From: Elusimicrobia bacterium RBG_16_66_12
GTDB taxonomy: Bacteria > Elusimicrobiota > Elusimicrobia > UBA1565 > UBA9628
Direction of reading: 5' to 3'
DNA length: 10,647 bases
NCBI GenBank assembly: GCA_001800005.1
Contig: MGUL01000159.1
Location: 1,790-12,436 of the forward strand
Shown: piece after piece, positions 1 to 5,915 of the stretch
Numbering within the stretch: the stretch's first letter is position 1
How the letters are laid out: the number at the start of each line of letters is the position of its first letter
The notes under the pieces: model-generated
The model's input: the letters and a program-made list of their open reading frames with translations, nothing else
Told to the model about the DNA's origin: nothing
Database searches by the model: none
Position numbers and translations under genes: made by a program

Positions 1-171
1 CCCGCGGCTGCGGCCCCCGCGAGCCCTCCAATCTCCGCGGGCGACACGGAGCCCCCCTCGTCGCGCGAGCCATGGCAGGTCACCGACGAGATCCGCCTGA
101 TGCTCTGGGTGGCGACCAGCGTGGGCCTCGTCGCCGCGATGGTGGCGTCCGTGCTCTTCCTTCAGGGCTGA
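1..171 (+). CDS. C-terminal part of an unidentified membrane-anchored protein (5' end outside window)
   Basis: An open frame runs from the first base to a TGA at 169-171 and gives 56 residues. The first ~24 are rich in Pro, Ala and Ser, like a disordered linker. A short amphipathic stretch (WQVTDEIRLML) follows, and then about 20 hydrophobic residues (WVATSVGLVAAMVASVLFL) ending two residues before the stop. This is the layout of a protein anchored by one C-terminal transmembrane helix. The N-terminal domain that would identify it lies outside the window, so I assign no function. It converges on the minus-strand gmd remnant that ends at 200. The clean hydrophobic segment directly before the stop supports real coding, but a chance open frame in GC-rich DNA cannot be excluded. 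Confidence 0.55.
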   Translation, partial: PAAAAPASPPISAGDTEPPSSREPWQVTDEIRLMLWVATSVGLVAAMVASVLFLQG

Positions 172-191
172 CGGCGGAAATCGCGCCGGGG

Positions 192-209
192 CGCGGACCT
201 CAGTCCGCG
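192..209. terminator. Hairpin between convergent genes, possible bidirectional terminator
   Basis: CGCGGAC at 192-198 and GTCCGCG at 203-209 form a perfect 7-base-pair stem with a CTCA loop. It lies between the end of the + strand gene (171) and the minus-strand gmd remnant, whose TGA stop (202-200) falls in the loop. The position fits a terminator shared by converging genes. There is no T-tract on either side, so it is not a classical intrinsic terminator and the call is tentative. Confidence 0.35.
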
Positions 210-480
210 GCGCGCCGGGGGCTGACGTAGCCCGCTTTCTTGACCAGAGCCTCGCGCCGCGCGACGACGAGGTCCTCGCGCGCCATCTCGCGGACGAGCT
301 CCTCGAAGCTCACGCGAGGCTTCCAGCCGAGTTCCCGGCGGGCCTTGGCGGCGTCTCCGAGCGTTGAAGAGGGAGGTCCGGCGCTTGACGCCATGGACCT
401 CGTAGCCTTTTTCGAGGAGGAATTCGGCGAGATAGGAGCCCGTCCTGTCCGGTGATGCCGGTGATGAGGGCCTTCTTCAT
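200..480 (-). pseudogene. gmd: GDP-mannose 4,6-dehydratase remnant: N and C termini joined, middle deleted, plus a frameshift
   Basis: Reading down from ATG at 480 gives MKKALITGITGQDG, the nucleotide-binding N terminus typical of Gmd (GDP-D-mannose to GDP-4-keto-6-deoxymannose, an SDR enzyme). One extra G near 438-440 breaks the frame. Skipping it restores SYLAEFLLEKGYEVHG and then VKRRTSLFN, as in normal Gmd. From about 375 a third frame reads LGDAAKARRELGWKP and VSFEELVREM, the usual Gmd C terminus, to TGA at 202-200. Intact Gmd is roughly 320-370 residues; here only about 39 N-terminal and 50 C-terminal codons remain, so some 230-280 codons, including the Ser/Tyr/Lys catalytic centre, are missing. 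The gene starts 23 bases after the lipoprotein gene on the same strand. It cannot encode a working dehydratase. True decay or an assembly collapse are both possible. Confidence 0.85.
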
Positions 481-503
481 CCGGCTATTGAAGCAAACCG
501 GGG

Positions 504-914
504 CTACCTGGCGCGAGGCAGGGTATAGGGGGCGCCGGGGAGGACGGTCGTGGGGATGGCCGCGGAGGAGGTTAGGATGGTCACGGAGCCGGAGGAGACC
601 TCGATCTCGGAGACGGCGCGCGTCGAGACCGAGTAGCGGAAGGAAGTCCCCGCGCCGGCGCGCAGGGTCGTCTGGCCGTTGGTGAACTCGGCCTCGCCGG
701 TCAGGACCGAGACCTCCGAGTCGGAGGGTACGGGCGGCTTGGGGACGTCCGGCGAGATGGTGACGGTCCCGCTCCAGCCGCGGACTTCATATGTCGCGGC
801 TGTCGCGGAGGAACCGCCGGCGAGATTCGCGGGACAGAGGGACTGCGTGCAGGGGCGGGGTCCGGCGCAAGCCGCCGTCAGGAACGTCGCCGCGAGGCAG
901 GCCCAGGTTCGCAT
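504..914 (-). CDS. Small exported protein, probable lipoprotein, weakly FecR-like
   Basis: This 136-residue product is not a family I can name with certainty. It starts MRTWACLAATFLTAAC: one arginine, a hydrophobic core and Cys16 in an LTAAC context, which resembles a lipobox although Thr at -3 is not ideal. Further cysteines lie at 22 and 27. The mature part is rich in Ser, Thr, Val and Gly and is probably all beta. The segment from about 70 (VSVLTGEAEF, then TLRAGAGTSFRY and SEIEVSSGSVTI) has the alternating Val/Gly pattern of FecR-type periplasmic domains, but that is only a resemblance. I chose the ATG at 914-912 because it overlaps the transglycosylase stop as TGATG and begins a signal peptide; longer frames upstream are antisense-free but lie inside the transglycosylase gene. 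Tight coupling suggests it is made together with that envelope enzyme. Its stop is 23 bases before the gmd remnant. Confidence 0.7.
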   Translation of the reverse strand: MRTWACLAATFLTAACAGPRPCTQSLCPANLAGGSSATAATYEVRGWSGTVTISPDVPKPPVPSDSEVSVLTGEAEFTNGQTTLRAGAGTSFRYSVSTRAVSEIEVSSGSVTILTSSAAIPTTVLPGAPYTLPRAR

Positions 915-1801
915 CAGTTCAGGGTGCCGGCCGGCGAGATCGTCTCGGAGTAGGACGGCAGCTCGAGCGTGATCCCGGTCGGCCGGCGCAGGTCGGTGAC
1001 CTTGGAGTGGTAGAAGAGGACGACCTTGCGCACGTACGCGCGGGTCGAGCCGTACCAGCGGTTGCGGGTCAGGAACTTGGGGCCGGCGTGGTAAGCGGCG
1101 ACCACGCGCTGCATGACCCAATGAGGCACGTCGGTGTAACGCACTCCCTTGAGGTGGAAGAGGCGCCAGGCGGTCTTGAAGAGCAGTTGGATGTAGGCGG
1201 CCCCGGCCTTGATCCCGTGTTCAGGGTCGTTGAGCTTGCGCGCGGGCACGCCCATGCTCGCAGCCGTGGCGGGCATGACCTGCATCAGTCCGCGGGCGCC
1301 GGCAGGGGAGACCGCCTTCGGGTCGAACTCCGACTCGGCGGCCATGATGGATTTGAGGAAGCGGGCGTCAAGCCGGTATTTCCTGGCGTATTTGAGGATC
1401 AGGTCGTCCCAGCGGTCCGTCTTTTCCGGCTGGGTCAGGAGTATCTTGAAGGTGCGGCGGTAGACCGGGGTCTCCTTGGGCACCGGGACGACCAGTTCCT
1501 GGTGGAGTCGGGCGGCGGAGGGGCGTTTGTCGGTCGGGCCCAGGTCGGGGGCCGGGGCCTTCTCGGAAAGACGCGGGGCGGCGACGACGGCGCCAGGGAG
1601 GGAGTCGGCGCGCATCCGGGAGGAGTCGAACATCTGGTTGAGGCGTCCTGCCGCTCCCATGGGAGCCTTGGCGGGGAAGGAGAAAGCCAAGCGGGCCCCT
1701 CGGGAGGCGGCGCTCCGGGGGTCTTGCGCCTTGGCGGGCTGGACGCAGCTCGCCGCCAGGGCGAGAATCACGGACGAAAGACGGCGAGTGGTGTTGGCGA
1801 T
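914..1801 (-). CDS. Secreted lytic transglycosylase, SLT (family 1) domain
   Basis: This is a murein-cleaving lytic transglycosylase that would act on the glycan strands outside the cytoplasmic membrane. Numbered from the GTG at 1771 (285 residues), the SLT domain spans about 118-255. The catalytic Glu146 sits in AAESEFDPKAVSP, followed by GLMQVMP (161-167) and AAYHAGP (225-231, the family's A-Y-N-A-G motif with His for Asn). Residues 20-115 are a Pro/Ala/Arg-rich linker. The start is uncertain. From GTG 1771 the signal sequence (ILALAASC...AKA) has no positive charge. Reading in frame from ATC at 1801-1799 adds IANTTRRLSS, giving a normal charged signal peptide, and lies 5 bases after a perfect TATAAT. 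I give the longer span but GTG 1771 is the conventional choice. The cleavage site is either AKA|Q or a lipobox-like LAASC. The stop overlaps the next gene as TGATG. Confidence 0.88.
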   Translation of the reverse strand: MANTTRRLSSVILALAASCVQPAKAQDPRSAASRGARLAFSFPAKAPMGAAGRLNQMFDSSRMRADSLPGAVVAAPRLSEKAPAPDLGPTDKRPSAARLHQELVVPVPKETPVYRRTFKILLTQPEKTDRWDDLILKYARKYRLDARFLKSIMAAESEFDPKAVSPAGARGLMQVMPATAASMGVPARKLNDPEHGIKAGAAYIQLLFKTAWRLFHLKGVRYTDVPHWVMQRVVAAYHAGPKFLTRNRWYGSTRAYVRKVVLFYHSKVTDLRRPTGITLELPSYSETISPAGTLN

Positions 1802-1806
1802 GCGTG

Positions 1807-1812
1807 ATTATA
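1807..1812 (-). promoter_or_regulatory. Extended -10 box for the lytic transglycosylase gene
   Basis: On the minus strand the sequence reads TGGTATAAT: a perfect TATAAT (1812-1807) with the TG of an extended -10 element. No good -35 hexamer is present at the usual distance, which is tolerable for an extended -10 promoter. Transcription would start near 1801-1800, at or next to the ATC codon discussed for the transglycosylase, so the mRNA would be leaderless or nearly so. If GTG 1771 is the true start the leader is about 30 bases and has no Shine-Dalgarno sequence. Confidence 0.65.
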
Positions 1813-1871
1813 CCACATCCCCCCTTTTCCGCCTGGGCCTTTCGGTCCCCGACGGGCGGTCCGGGGGGCCT

Positions 1872-1886
1872 CCCCCAGTTCGGGGG
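1872..1886. other. G/C hairpin in the divergent intergenic region
   Basis: CCCCC (1872-1876) and GGGGG (1882-1886) pair around an AGTTC loop, and CATTTT follows. A run of six G upstream (1864-1869) can pair with the same C run, so two alternative stems are possible. It sits where the -35 region of the reductase promoter would be. It could be an operator or a terminator-like element. There is no upstream + strand gene needing a terminator here, so its role is unclear. Confidence 0.3.
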
Positions 1887-1894
1887 CATTTTGC

Positions 1895-1900
1895 TAGGAT
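1895..1900 (+). promoter_or_regulatory. -10-like box TAGGAT directly upstream of the sugar-nucleotide reductase
   Basis: TTGCTAGGAT contains TAGGAT at 1895-1900, two mismatches from TATAAT, with TG at the extended -10 position. The ATG at 1906 begins 5 bases downstream, so transcription would start at or beside the start codon. The same bases include AGGA (1896-1899), 6 bases before the ATG, which could instead act as a weak ribosome binding site. Sequence alone does not decide between the two readings. Confidence 0.45.
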
Positions 1901-1905
1901 GCCTC

Positions 1906-2847
1906 ATGGGCGAAAAAGTGATGGTGCTCGGCGGCACGGGGCTGGTGGGCAATGCCCTGGTCCGGGCCTGGCAGGCCAAGGGCTGCGAGGTCTCGGCCGC
2001 CACCTACCATTGCCACGCGTCCGGCGGATTCCTTCAGCTGGACATGTGCGGCGAGGATCAGGTCCGCGCCCTGCTGGCCCGGTTCCGGCCTTCGCTGGTC
2101 GCCGTTCCCGCCGCAAACCCCTTCGTGGACCACTGCGAGCTCCATCCGGAGGAGACCCGGAAGGTCAACGTGGCCGGCACGCTGAACGTGGCTCGGGCTT
2201 GCCGGGAGCTCGGCGCGCGGGTGATCTTTTATTCCTCGGATTACGTCTTTGACGGCGTCAAAGGAGTTTATACAGAGGAAGACGCCGTGTGCCCCATCAA
2301 TGAATACGGCCGTCAGAAGGCCGCGACGGAGGCCGGCGTGACGGCTTCGGACCCCCGGAACCTGGTCCTACGGACCTCCGGAGCCTACGGCTGGCAGTGG
2401 GAGCCGAAGAACTTCGTCCTCCAGATCCGAAAGAACCTGTCGGAAGGCAAGAGCATGCGCGTGGCCTGCGACATCCGCTACAACCCCACCTACGTGGAGA
2501 ACCTCGCCGAGATCACCGTCGCGCTGGCCGAGGCCGGCGCGTCCGGGATATTCCATGCCGTCGGGGCCGAGGAGATCGTCCGACATGAGTTCGCGGTCCG
2601 GGTCGCGAAGGCCTTCGGCCTGGATGCCGGGCTGCTGAGGCCGGCTCCGGCCGCGGAGTTGGGCTCTCCGACGCCGCGGCCCAAGGAGAGCAGCCTGCGC
2701 ACCGACAAGGTCCGAGCCGCCATTCGCGTCCAACCCATCGGGGTGGACGAGGGCCTGCGCCGGATGTTGGCCGCGGAACCGGCCTGGCGGGAGTACGCGC
2801 GGACCCTGCCCGATCCCGCGGCGAAAACCGCGCCCGCTCGTCGCTAG
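1906..2847 (+). CDS. RmlD-like sugar-nucleotide reductase (dTDP-4-dehydrorhamnose reductase family)
   Basis: A 313-residue short-chain dehydrogenase of the extended, RmlD-type subgroup. The NAD(P)-binding glycine motif is GGTGLVG (9-15). SSDYVFDG (110-117) followed by YGRQK (134-138) gives the Ser/Tyr/Lys catalytic set and is the classic RmlD signature. A late PRPKESSLRTDK segment (257-268) matches the family's substrate-side motif. RmlD reduces dTDP-4-keto-L-rhamnose to dTDP-L-rhamnose in the cytoplasm. Without rmlABC nearby the exact substrate is open, and another 4-keto or 3,5-epimerised sugar nucleotide is possible. I start at ATG 1906 because the Rossmann motif begins right after it; the 34 in-frame codons upstream are low-complexity and cross the promoter region. 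It is divergent from the transglycosylase, and the only other nucleotide-sugar gene nearby is the dead gmd. Confidence 0.85.
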   Translation: MGEKVMVLGGTGLVGNALVRAWQAKGCEVSAATYHCHASGGFLQLDMCGEDQVRALLARFRPSLVAVPAANPFVDHCELHPEETRKVNVAGTLNVARACRELGARVIFYSSDYVFDGVKGVYTEEDAVCPINEYGRQKAATEAGVTASDPRNLVLRTSGAYGWQWEPKNFVLQIRKNLSEGKSMRVACDIRYNPTYVENLAEITVALAEAGASGIFHAVGAEEIVRHEFAVRVAKAFGLDAGLLRPAPAAELGSPTPRPKESSLRTDKVRAAIRVQPIGVDEGLRRMLAAEPAWREYARTLPDPAAKTAPARR

Positions 2848-2867
2848 CTTATCCGTCGCCGATTTGA

Positions 2868-2873
2868 TATAGT
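2868..2873 (+). promoter_or_regulatory. Probable -10 box of the rpsB operon promoter
   Basis: TATAGT (2868-2873) lies in an AT-rich patch (GATTTGATATAGT) in the 65-base gap between the reductase stop and rpsB. The -35 position has no convincing TTGACA. Transcription would begin near 2879-2880, giving a leader of about 33 bases, too short for the long S2-binding leader known from enterobacterial rpsB. Confidence 0.5.
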
Positions 2874-2893
2874 CCCTCATCAGGACATACCTC

Positions 2894-2908
2894 GGAGGAT
2901 AGAAATCC
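2894..2908 (+). promoter_or_regulatory. Ribosome binding site of rpsB with unusual spacing and a small hairpin
   Basis: GGAGGA at 2894-2899 is the strongest Shine-Dalgarno sequence I see in the window, but its last base is 13 bases before the ATG at 2913, longer than the usual 5-9. GGAT (2897-2900) can pair with ATCC (2905-2908) around an AGAA loop, and CGGA (2893-2896) can alternatively pair with TCCG (2906-2909). Either fold would overlap the Shine-Dalgarno bases and could tune S2 synthesis. That effect is inferred; the stems are only 4 base pairs. Confidence 0.5.
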
Positions 2909-2912
2909 GCTC

Positions 2913-3740
2913 ATGATCAACGTCTCGATGAAAGCCATGCTGGAAGCCGGAGTCCACTTCGGCCACCAGACCCGTCGTTGGAACCCGAAGATGGCCCGCT
3001 TCATCTTCGGCGAGCGCAATGCCATCCACATCATCGACCTCCAGAAGACCGTCAAGGAGCTCAAGAAGGTCGGCCAGTGGGTCCGGGACCAGGCCGCCTT
3101 GGGCAAGAAATACCTCTTCGTCGGCACGAAGAAGCAGGCTCAGGACCTCCTCCGCGCCGAGGCCGAGCGCTGCGGCGCTTCCTACGTCTGCGAGAAATGG
3201 CTGGGCGGCACGCTCACGAACTTCTCCACGCTGCGCAAGTCGGTCAAGCGTCTCGAGGAGCTCGAGAAGTGGCAGAACGACGGCATCTTCGCCGTGCTGC
3301 CTAAAAAGGAAGTCTCCCGCCTTAATAAGGAGATGTCCAAGCTCAAGAAGAATCTCTCCGGCCTGCGCGGCCTCGACAAGCTCCCCGACGTGATGTTCAT
3401 CGTCGACCCCGTCGAGGAGGACTTGGCCGTGCAGGAAGCGCGCAAGCTCGGCATCCCGATCGTCGCCGTCTGCGACACCGACTGCGACCCGGATCTGATC
3501 GACCATCCGATCCCCGGCAACGACGACGCGGCCCGTTCGATCAAGCTCTTCTGCGGCCTGGTCGCCGACGCCGTGCTCGAGGGCAAGACCGCCCACGAGG
3601 CCGCGCTCAACGCGCAGTCCGTGGCCGGCGTCGAGGCGGAGATGCTCGCCGCCCAGGGCGGCGCGACCGTCGAAGGCGAGGTGACTCAGACCGCCGACGT
3701 GGTCTACGCCCCCGTCGAAGAGACGACCCAGGGAGCCTGA
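2913..3740 (+). CDS. rpsB: Small ribosomal subunit protein S2
   Basis: A 275-residue S2 that begins MINVSMKAMLEAGVHFGH, followed by TRRWNPKMARFIF and IHIIDLQKT (about 38-46), the usual S2 N terminus. GTKKQAQ (71-77) and WLGGTLTNF (near 96-104) are further conserved blocks. PDVMFIVDP and LGIPIVAVCDTDCDP (about 156-195), then DHPIPGNDDAARSI, complete the family pattern. S2 binds late in 30S assembly on the platform side and is needed for S1 attachment. The protein is some 30 residues longer than the E. coli form because of an acidic, Ala/Val/Thr-rich C-terminal tail (from about 235), which looks disordered. It is the first gene of the cluster, with its own -10 box and Shine-Dalgarno sequence. 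The stop is 5 bases before tsf. Confidence 0.97.
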   Translation: MINVSMKAMLEAGVHFGHQTRRWNPKMARFIFGERNAIHIIDLQKTVKELKKVGQWVRDQAALGKKYLFVGTKKQAQDLLRAEAERCGASYVCEKWLGGTLTNFSTLRKSVKRLEELEKWQNDGIFAVLPKKEVSRLNKEMSKLKKNLSGLRGLDKLPDVMFIVDPVEEDLAVQEARKLGIPIVAVCDTDCDPDLIDHPIPGNDDAARSIKLFCGLVADAVLEGKTAHEAALNAQSVAGVEAEMLAAQGGATVEGEVTQTADVVYAPVEETTQGA

Positions 3741-3745
3741 CCCGC

Positions 3746-4606
3746 ATGCCGACCATCGATTCCACCCAGCTGATCAAGGATCTCCGCGAGAAGACGGGCG
3801 CGGGCATGATGGACTGTAAGCGCGCGCTCGACGAGGCGAAGGGCGTCTACGACGAGGCCCTGACCATCCTGCGCAAGAAGGGCATGGCCGACGCCGCCAA
3901 GAAGTCCGCCCGCGCCACGAAGGAAGGCGCGGTGGTCTTCCAGATCGACGGCAAGGCCGGCGCGATCGTCGAGGTGAACTCCGAGACCGACTTCGTCGCG
4001 AAGGGCGCCGATTTCCAGAGCATGGTCAAGACTGTCGCGGCCAAGGCCGCGGCCGGGACCCTGAAGAGCATCGAGATCGCCAACGAGGAGTTCGTCAAGC
4101 CCCTCGTCGGCAAGCTCGGCGAGAACATGGCCCTGCGCCGCTGCGACCGCTTCGAGCTGAAGGGCGCGGGTCTGATCGCGGGCTACGCCCACCAGACCGA
4201 CCTCGCCGTGCCGGCCAAGAGGGGCGCGCTCGTCGAGCTCTCCGCCCCGAACGAGGCCGCCGCGTCCTCCCCCGAGCTCGCGGAGCTCGCCAAGGATCTC
4301 CTGCTCCAGATCGTCGGGGCCTCTCCAAAGTACCTGACCCGCGCGGAAGTTCCCGCCGCGGAGATCGAAAAGGAAAAGGAGATTCACACTGAGATCCTCC
4401 GCAAGGAAGGCAAGCCCGAGGCATCGATTCCGAAGATCATCGAAGGCAAGATCAACAAGCTTTTCTATCAGCAATGGGTCCTCCTCGATCAGGTTCTTCA
4501 GCGCGACAACAAGCTGACCGTGCCGGGGCTCATCAAGGCGACGAGCGACAAGCTCGGCGGCGAAGTGAAGGTCGTCCGCTTCGTGCGCTACCAGCTCGGC
4601 GAGTAG
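3746..4606 (+). CDS. tsf: Elongation factor Ts
   Basis: EF-Ts is the cytoplasmic guanine-nucleotide exchange factor that releases GDP from EF-Tu during elongation. The 286-residue product opens with the UBA-like domain: LIKDLREKTGAGMMDCKRAL at about 9-28, then DEALTILRKKG. The core domain follows with EGAVVFQID and VNSETDFVAKG; the TDFV motif (81-84), which inserts against EF-Tu near its magnesium site, is intact. The C-terminal half carries MALRRCDRF and LLLQIVGASPKYL, as in two-subdomain bacterial EF-Ts. Length is normal. The ATG is 5 bases after the rpsB stop. A purine-rich GGGAG at 3731-3735, just before that stop, can serve as its ribosome binding site. The rpsB-tsf pairing is nearly universal in bacteria. 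Confidence 0.97.
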   Translation: MPTIDSTQLIKDLREKTGAGMMDCKRALDEAKGVYDEALTILRKKGMADAAKKSARATKEGAVVFQIDGKAGAIVEVNSETDFVAKGADFQSMVKTVAAKAAAGTLKSIEIANEEFVKPLVGKLGENMALRRCDRFELKGAGLIAGYAHQTDLAVPAKRGALVELSAPNEAAASSPELAELAKDLLLQIVGASPKYLTRAEVPAAEIEKEKEIHTEILRKEGKPEASIPKIIEGKINKLFYQQWVLLDQVLQRDNKLTVPGLIKATSDKLGGEVKVVRFVRYQLGE

Positions 4607-4616
4607 CCCTCCGAGG

Positions 4617-5339
4617 ATGCCCTCGCCCAAGAAGTTCAAGCGGGTCCTCCTCAAACTCTCCGGCGAGTCTCTGTGCGGAGAGAGTTCGCACGGCATCCGT
4701 CCCGAGGCCCTCTCCTCCATCGTCACGGAGATCAAGCTCGCCGTCGACTCCGGCGTGCAGATGGGCGTCGTGGTCGGCGGCGGCAACATCTGGCGCGGCG
4801 AGCAGGACCGCGGCGAGGCCATCGGCCGCGTGACCGCGGACTACATGGGGATGCTCGCGACCATCATGAACGCGCTGGCGCTGCAGGACGCGCTCGAGAA
4901 GCTGGGCGTGCCCACCCGGGTCCAGACCGCCGTCGAGATCGCGAAGCTGGCCGAGTCCTACATCCGGCGCCGAGCGATCCGTCACCTGGAGAAGGGCCGA
5001 GTCGTGATCTTCGCGGGCGGCACCGGCAACCCCTATTTCACCACCGACACCGCCGCGGCCCTGCGCGCCGTCGAGATCGAGGCCGAGGTGGTGCTGAAGG
5101 CCACCAAGGTCGACGGGGTCTACACCGCCGACCCGAAGAAGGACAAGAAGGCCGTCCGATTCGACCGCCTCACCTTCATGGACAGCATCCAGCGCCGCCT
5201 CAAGGTCATGGACACGACCGCGTTGAGCCTGTGCATGGAGAACCGGCTGCCCGTCGTCGTCTTCGACCTGGGCGTGGCGGGCAACATCGCCCGCGCCGTC
5301 GGAGGCCAGAAAGTCGGCACCTTGATCGTCACGGAGTGA
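4617..5339 (+). CDS. pyrH: UMP kinase
   Basis: PyrH phosphorylates UMP to UDP with ATP, the committed step toward UTP, CTP and nucleotide-sugar precursors. It is a hexamer of the amino-acid-kinase fold, unrelated to eukaryotic UMP/CMP kinases. The 240-residue product has the expected order: VLLKLSGESL (10-19), the glycine-rich GVVVGGGNIWRG (50-61), ADYMGMLATIMNALALQDAL (74-93), FAGGTGNPYFTTDTAA (132-147) for UMP/ATP binding, and KATKVDGVYTADP (161-173). The length matches the family. The ATG lies 10 bases after the tsf stop. GAGG directly abuts the start codon, too close to act as a normal Shine-Dalgarno sequence, so translation probably relies on coupling to tsf. frr begins 3 bases after its stop. 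Confidence 0.97.
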   Translation: MPSPKKFKRVLLKLSGESLCGESSHGIRPEALSSIVTEIKLAVDSGVQMGVVVGGGNIWRGEQDRGEAIGRVTADYMGMLATIMNALALQDALEKLGVPTRVQTAVEIAKLAESYIRRRAIRHLEKGRVVIFAGGTGNPYFTTDTAAALRAVEIEAEVVLKATKVDGVYTADPKKDKKAVRFDRLTFMDSIQRRLKVMDTTALSLCMENRLPVVVFDLGVAGNIARAVGGQKVGTLIVTE

Positions 5340-5342
5340 ACT

Positions 5343-5915
5343 ATGCCCGTCAATGAAGCCGTGAGCGCCGCGGTCTCCAAGATGGAAGAAGCCATGAAGG
5401 AGCGTATGGCCCGCCTGGCCAAGGACATGTCCGTCATGCGCACCGGACGCGCCAACCCGATGATGCTCGAGGGCGTCAAGGTGGAGGCCTACGGCAGCCT
5501 CGTTCCCCTCAAGCAGGTCGCGGCCGTCTCAGTGCCCGAGGCGCGCACCCTCGAGATACGCCCCTGGGACCCCGGGACCCTGCAGGACATCGAGAAGGCC
5601 CTGCAGAAGGCCGACGTCGGCGCGATGCCCCAGAACGACGGCAAGATGCTGCGCATCAGCCTGCCGATGATGACCGAGGACCGCCGCAAGGACCTCGTCA
5701 AGGTCCTCAAGAAGCTCGGCGAGGAGTTCCGCGTCGGCGTGCGCAACGACCGCCAGGAAGCCCTCAACAAGGTCAAGAAGTCCTTCCAGGCCAAGGAGAT
5801 CACCGAGGACGACCTCCGGGGCCTCGAGACCCGCATCCAGAAGACCACCGACTCCTTCACCAAGCAGATCGACGACCAGGTCGCCGCCAAAGAGAAGGAA
5901 ATCCTCACCATCTAG
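5343..5915 (+). CDS. frr: Ribosome recycling factor
   Basis: RRF works with EF-G to split post-termination ribosomes. The product is 190 residues against about 185 in the family, with the extra residues at the N terminus. The L-shaped protein's first helix covers about 1-30. MRTGRANPMMLEGVKVEAYG (about 31-50) and PLKQVAAVSVPEARTLEIRP (about 54-73) form the start of domain II, followed by WDPGTLQDIEKAL. The long helices of domain I return with RRKDLVKVLKKLGEEFRVGV and VRNDRQEALNKVKK, then an acidic and basic helix to the end. No key region is missing. The ATG is 3 bases after the pyrH stop with no clear Shine-Dalgarno sequence. The stop shares one base with the GTG of uppS (TAGTG). Confidence 0.97.
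   Translation: MPVNEAVSAAVSKMEEAMKERMARLAKDMSVMRTGRANPMMLEGVKVEAYGSLVPLKQVAAVSVPEARTLEIRPWDPGTLQDIEKALQKADVGAMPQNDGKMLRISLPMMTEDRRKDLVKVLKKLGEEFRVGVRNDRQEALNKVKKSFQAKEITEDDLRGLETRIQKTTDSFTKQIDDQVAAKEKEILTI

Noticed and set aside
791..1807. Long + strand open frame opposite the lytic transglycosylase
   Set aside because: It lies antisense to a gene with clear catalytic motifs, is Arg/Gly-rich and low in recognisable structure, and is typical of shadow frames in GC-rich DNA.
1804..1905. Upstream ATG extension of the RmlD-like reductase by 34 codons
   Set aside because: The added residues are low-complexity, cross the divergent promoter spacer, and sit before the Rossmann motif that normally begins the protein. 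ATG 1906 has AGGA or a -10 box at a fitting distance.
3704..4822. Minus-strand open frame of 372 codons opposite tsf and pyrH
   Set aside because: It is antisense to two well-identified genes and rich in Leu/Glu/Asp/His repeats caused by their codon bias; it resembles no family.
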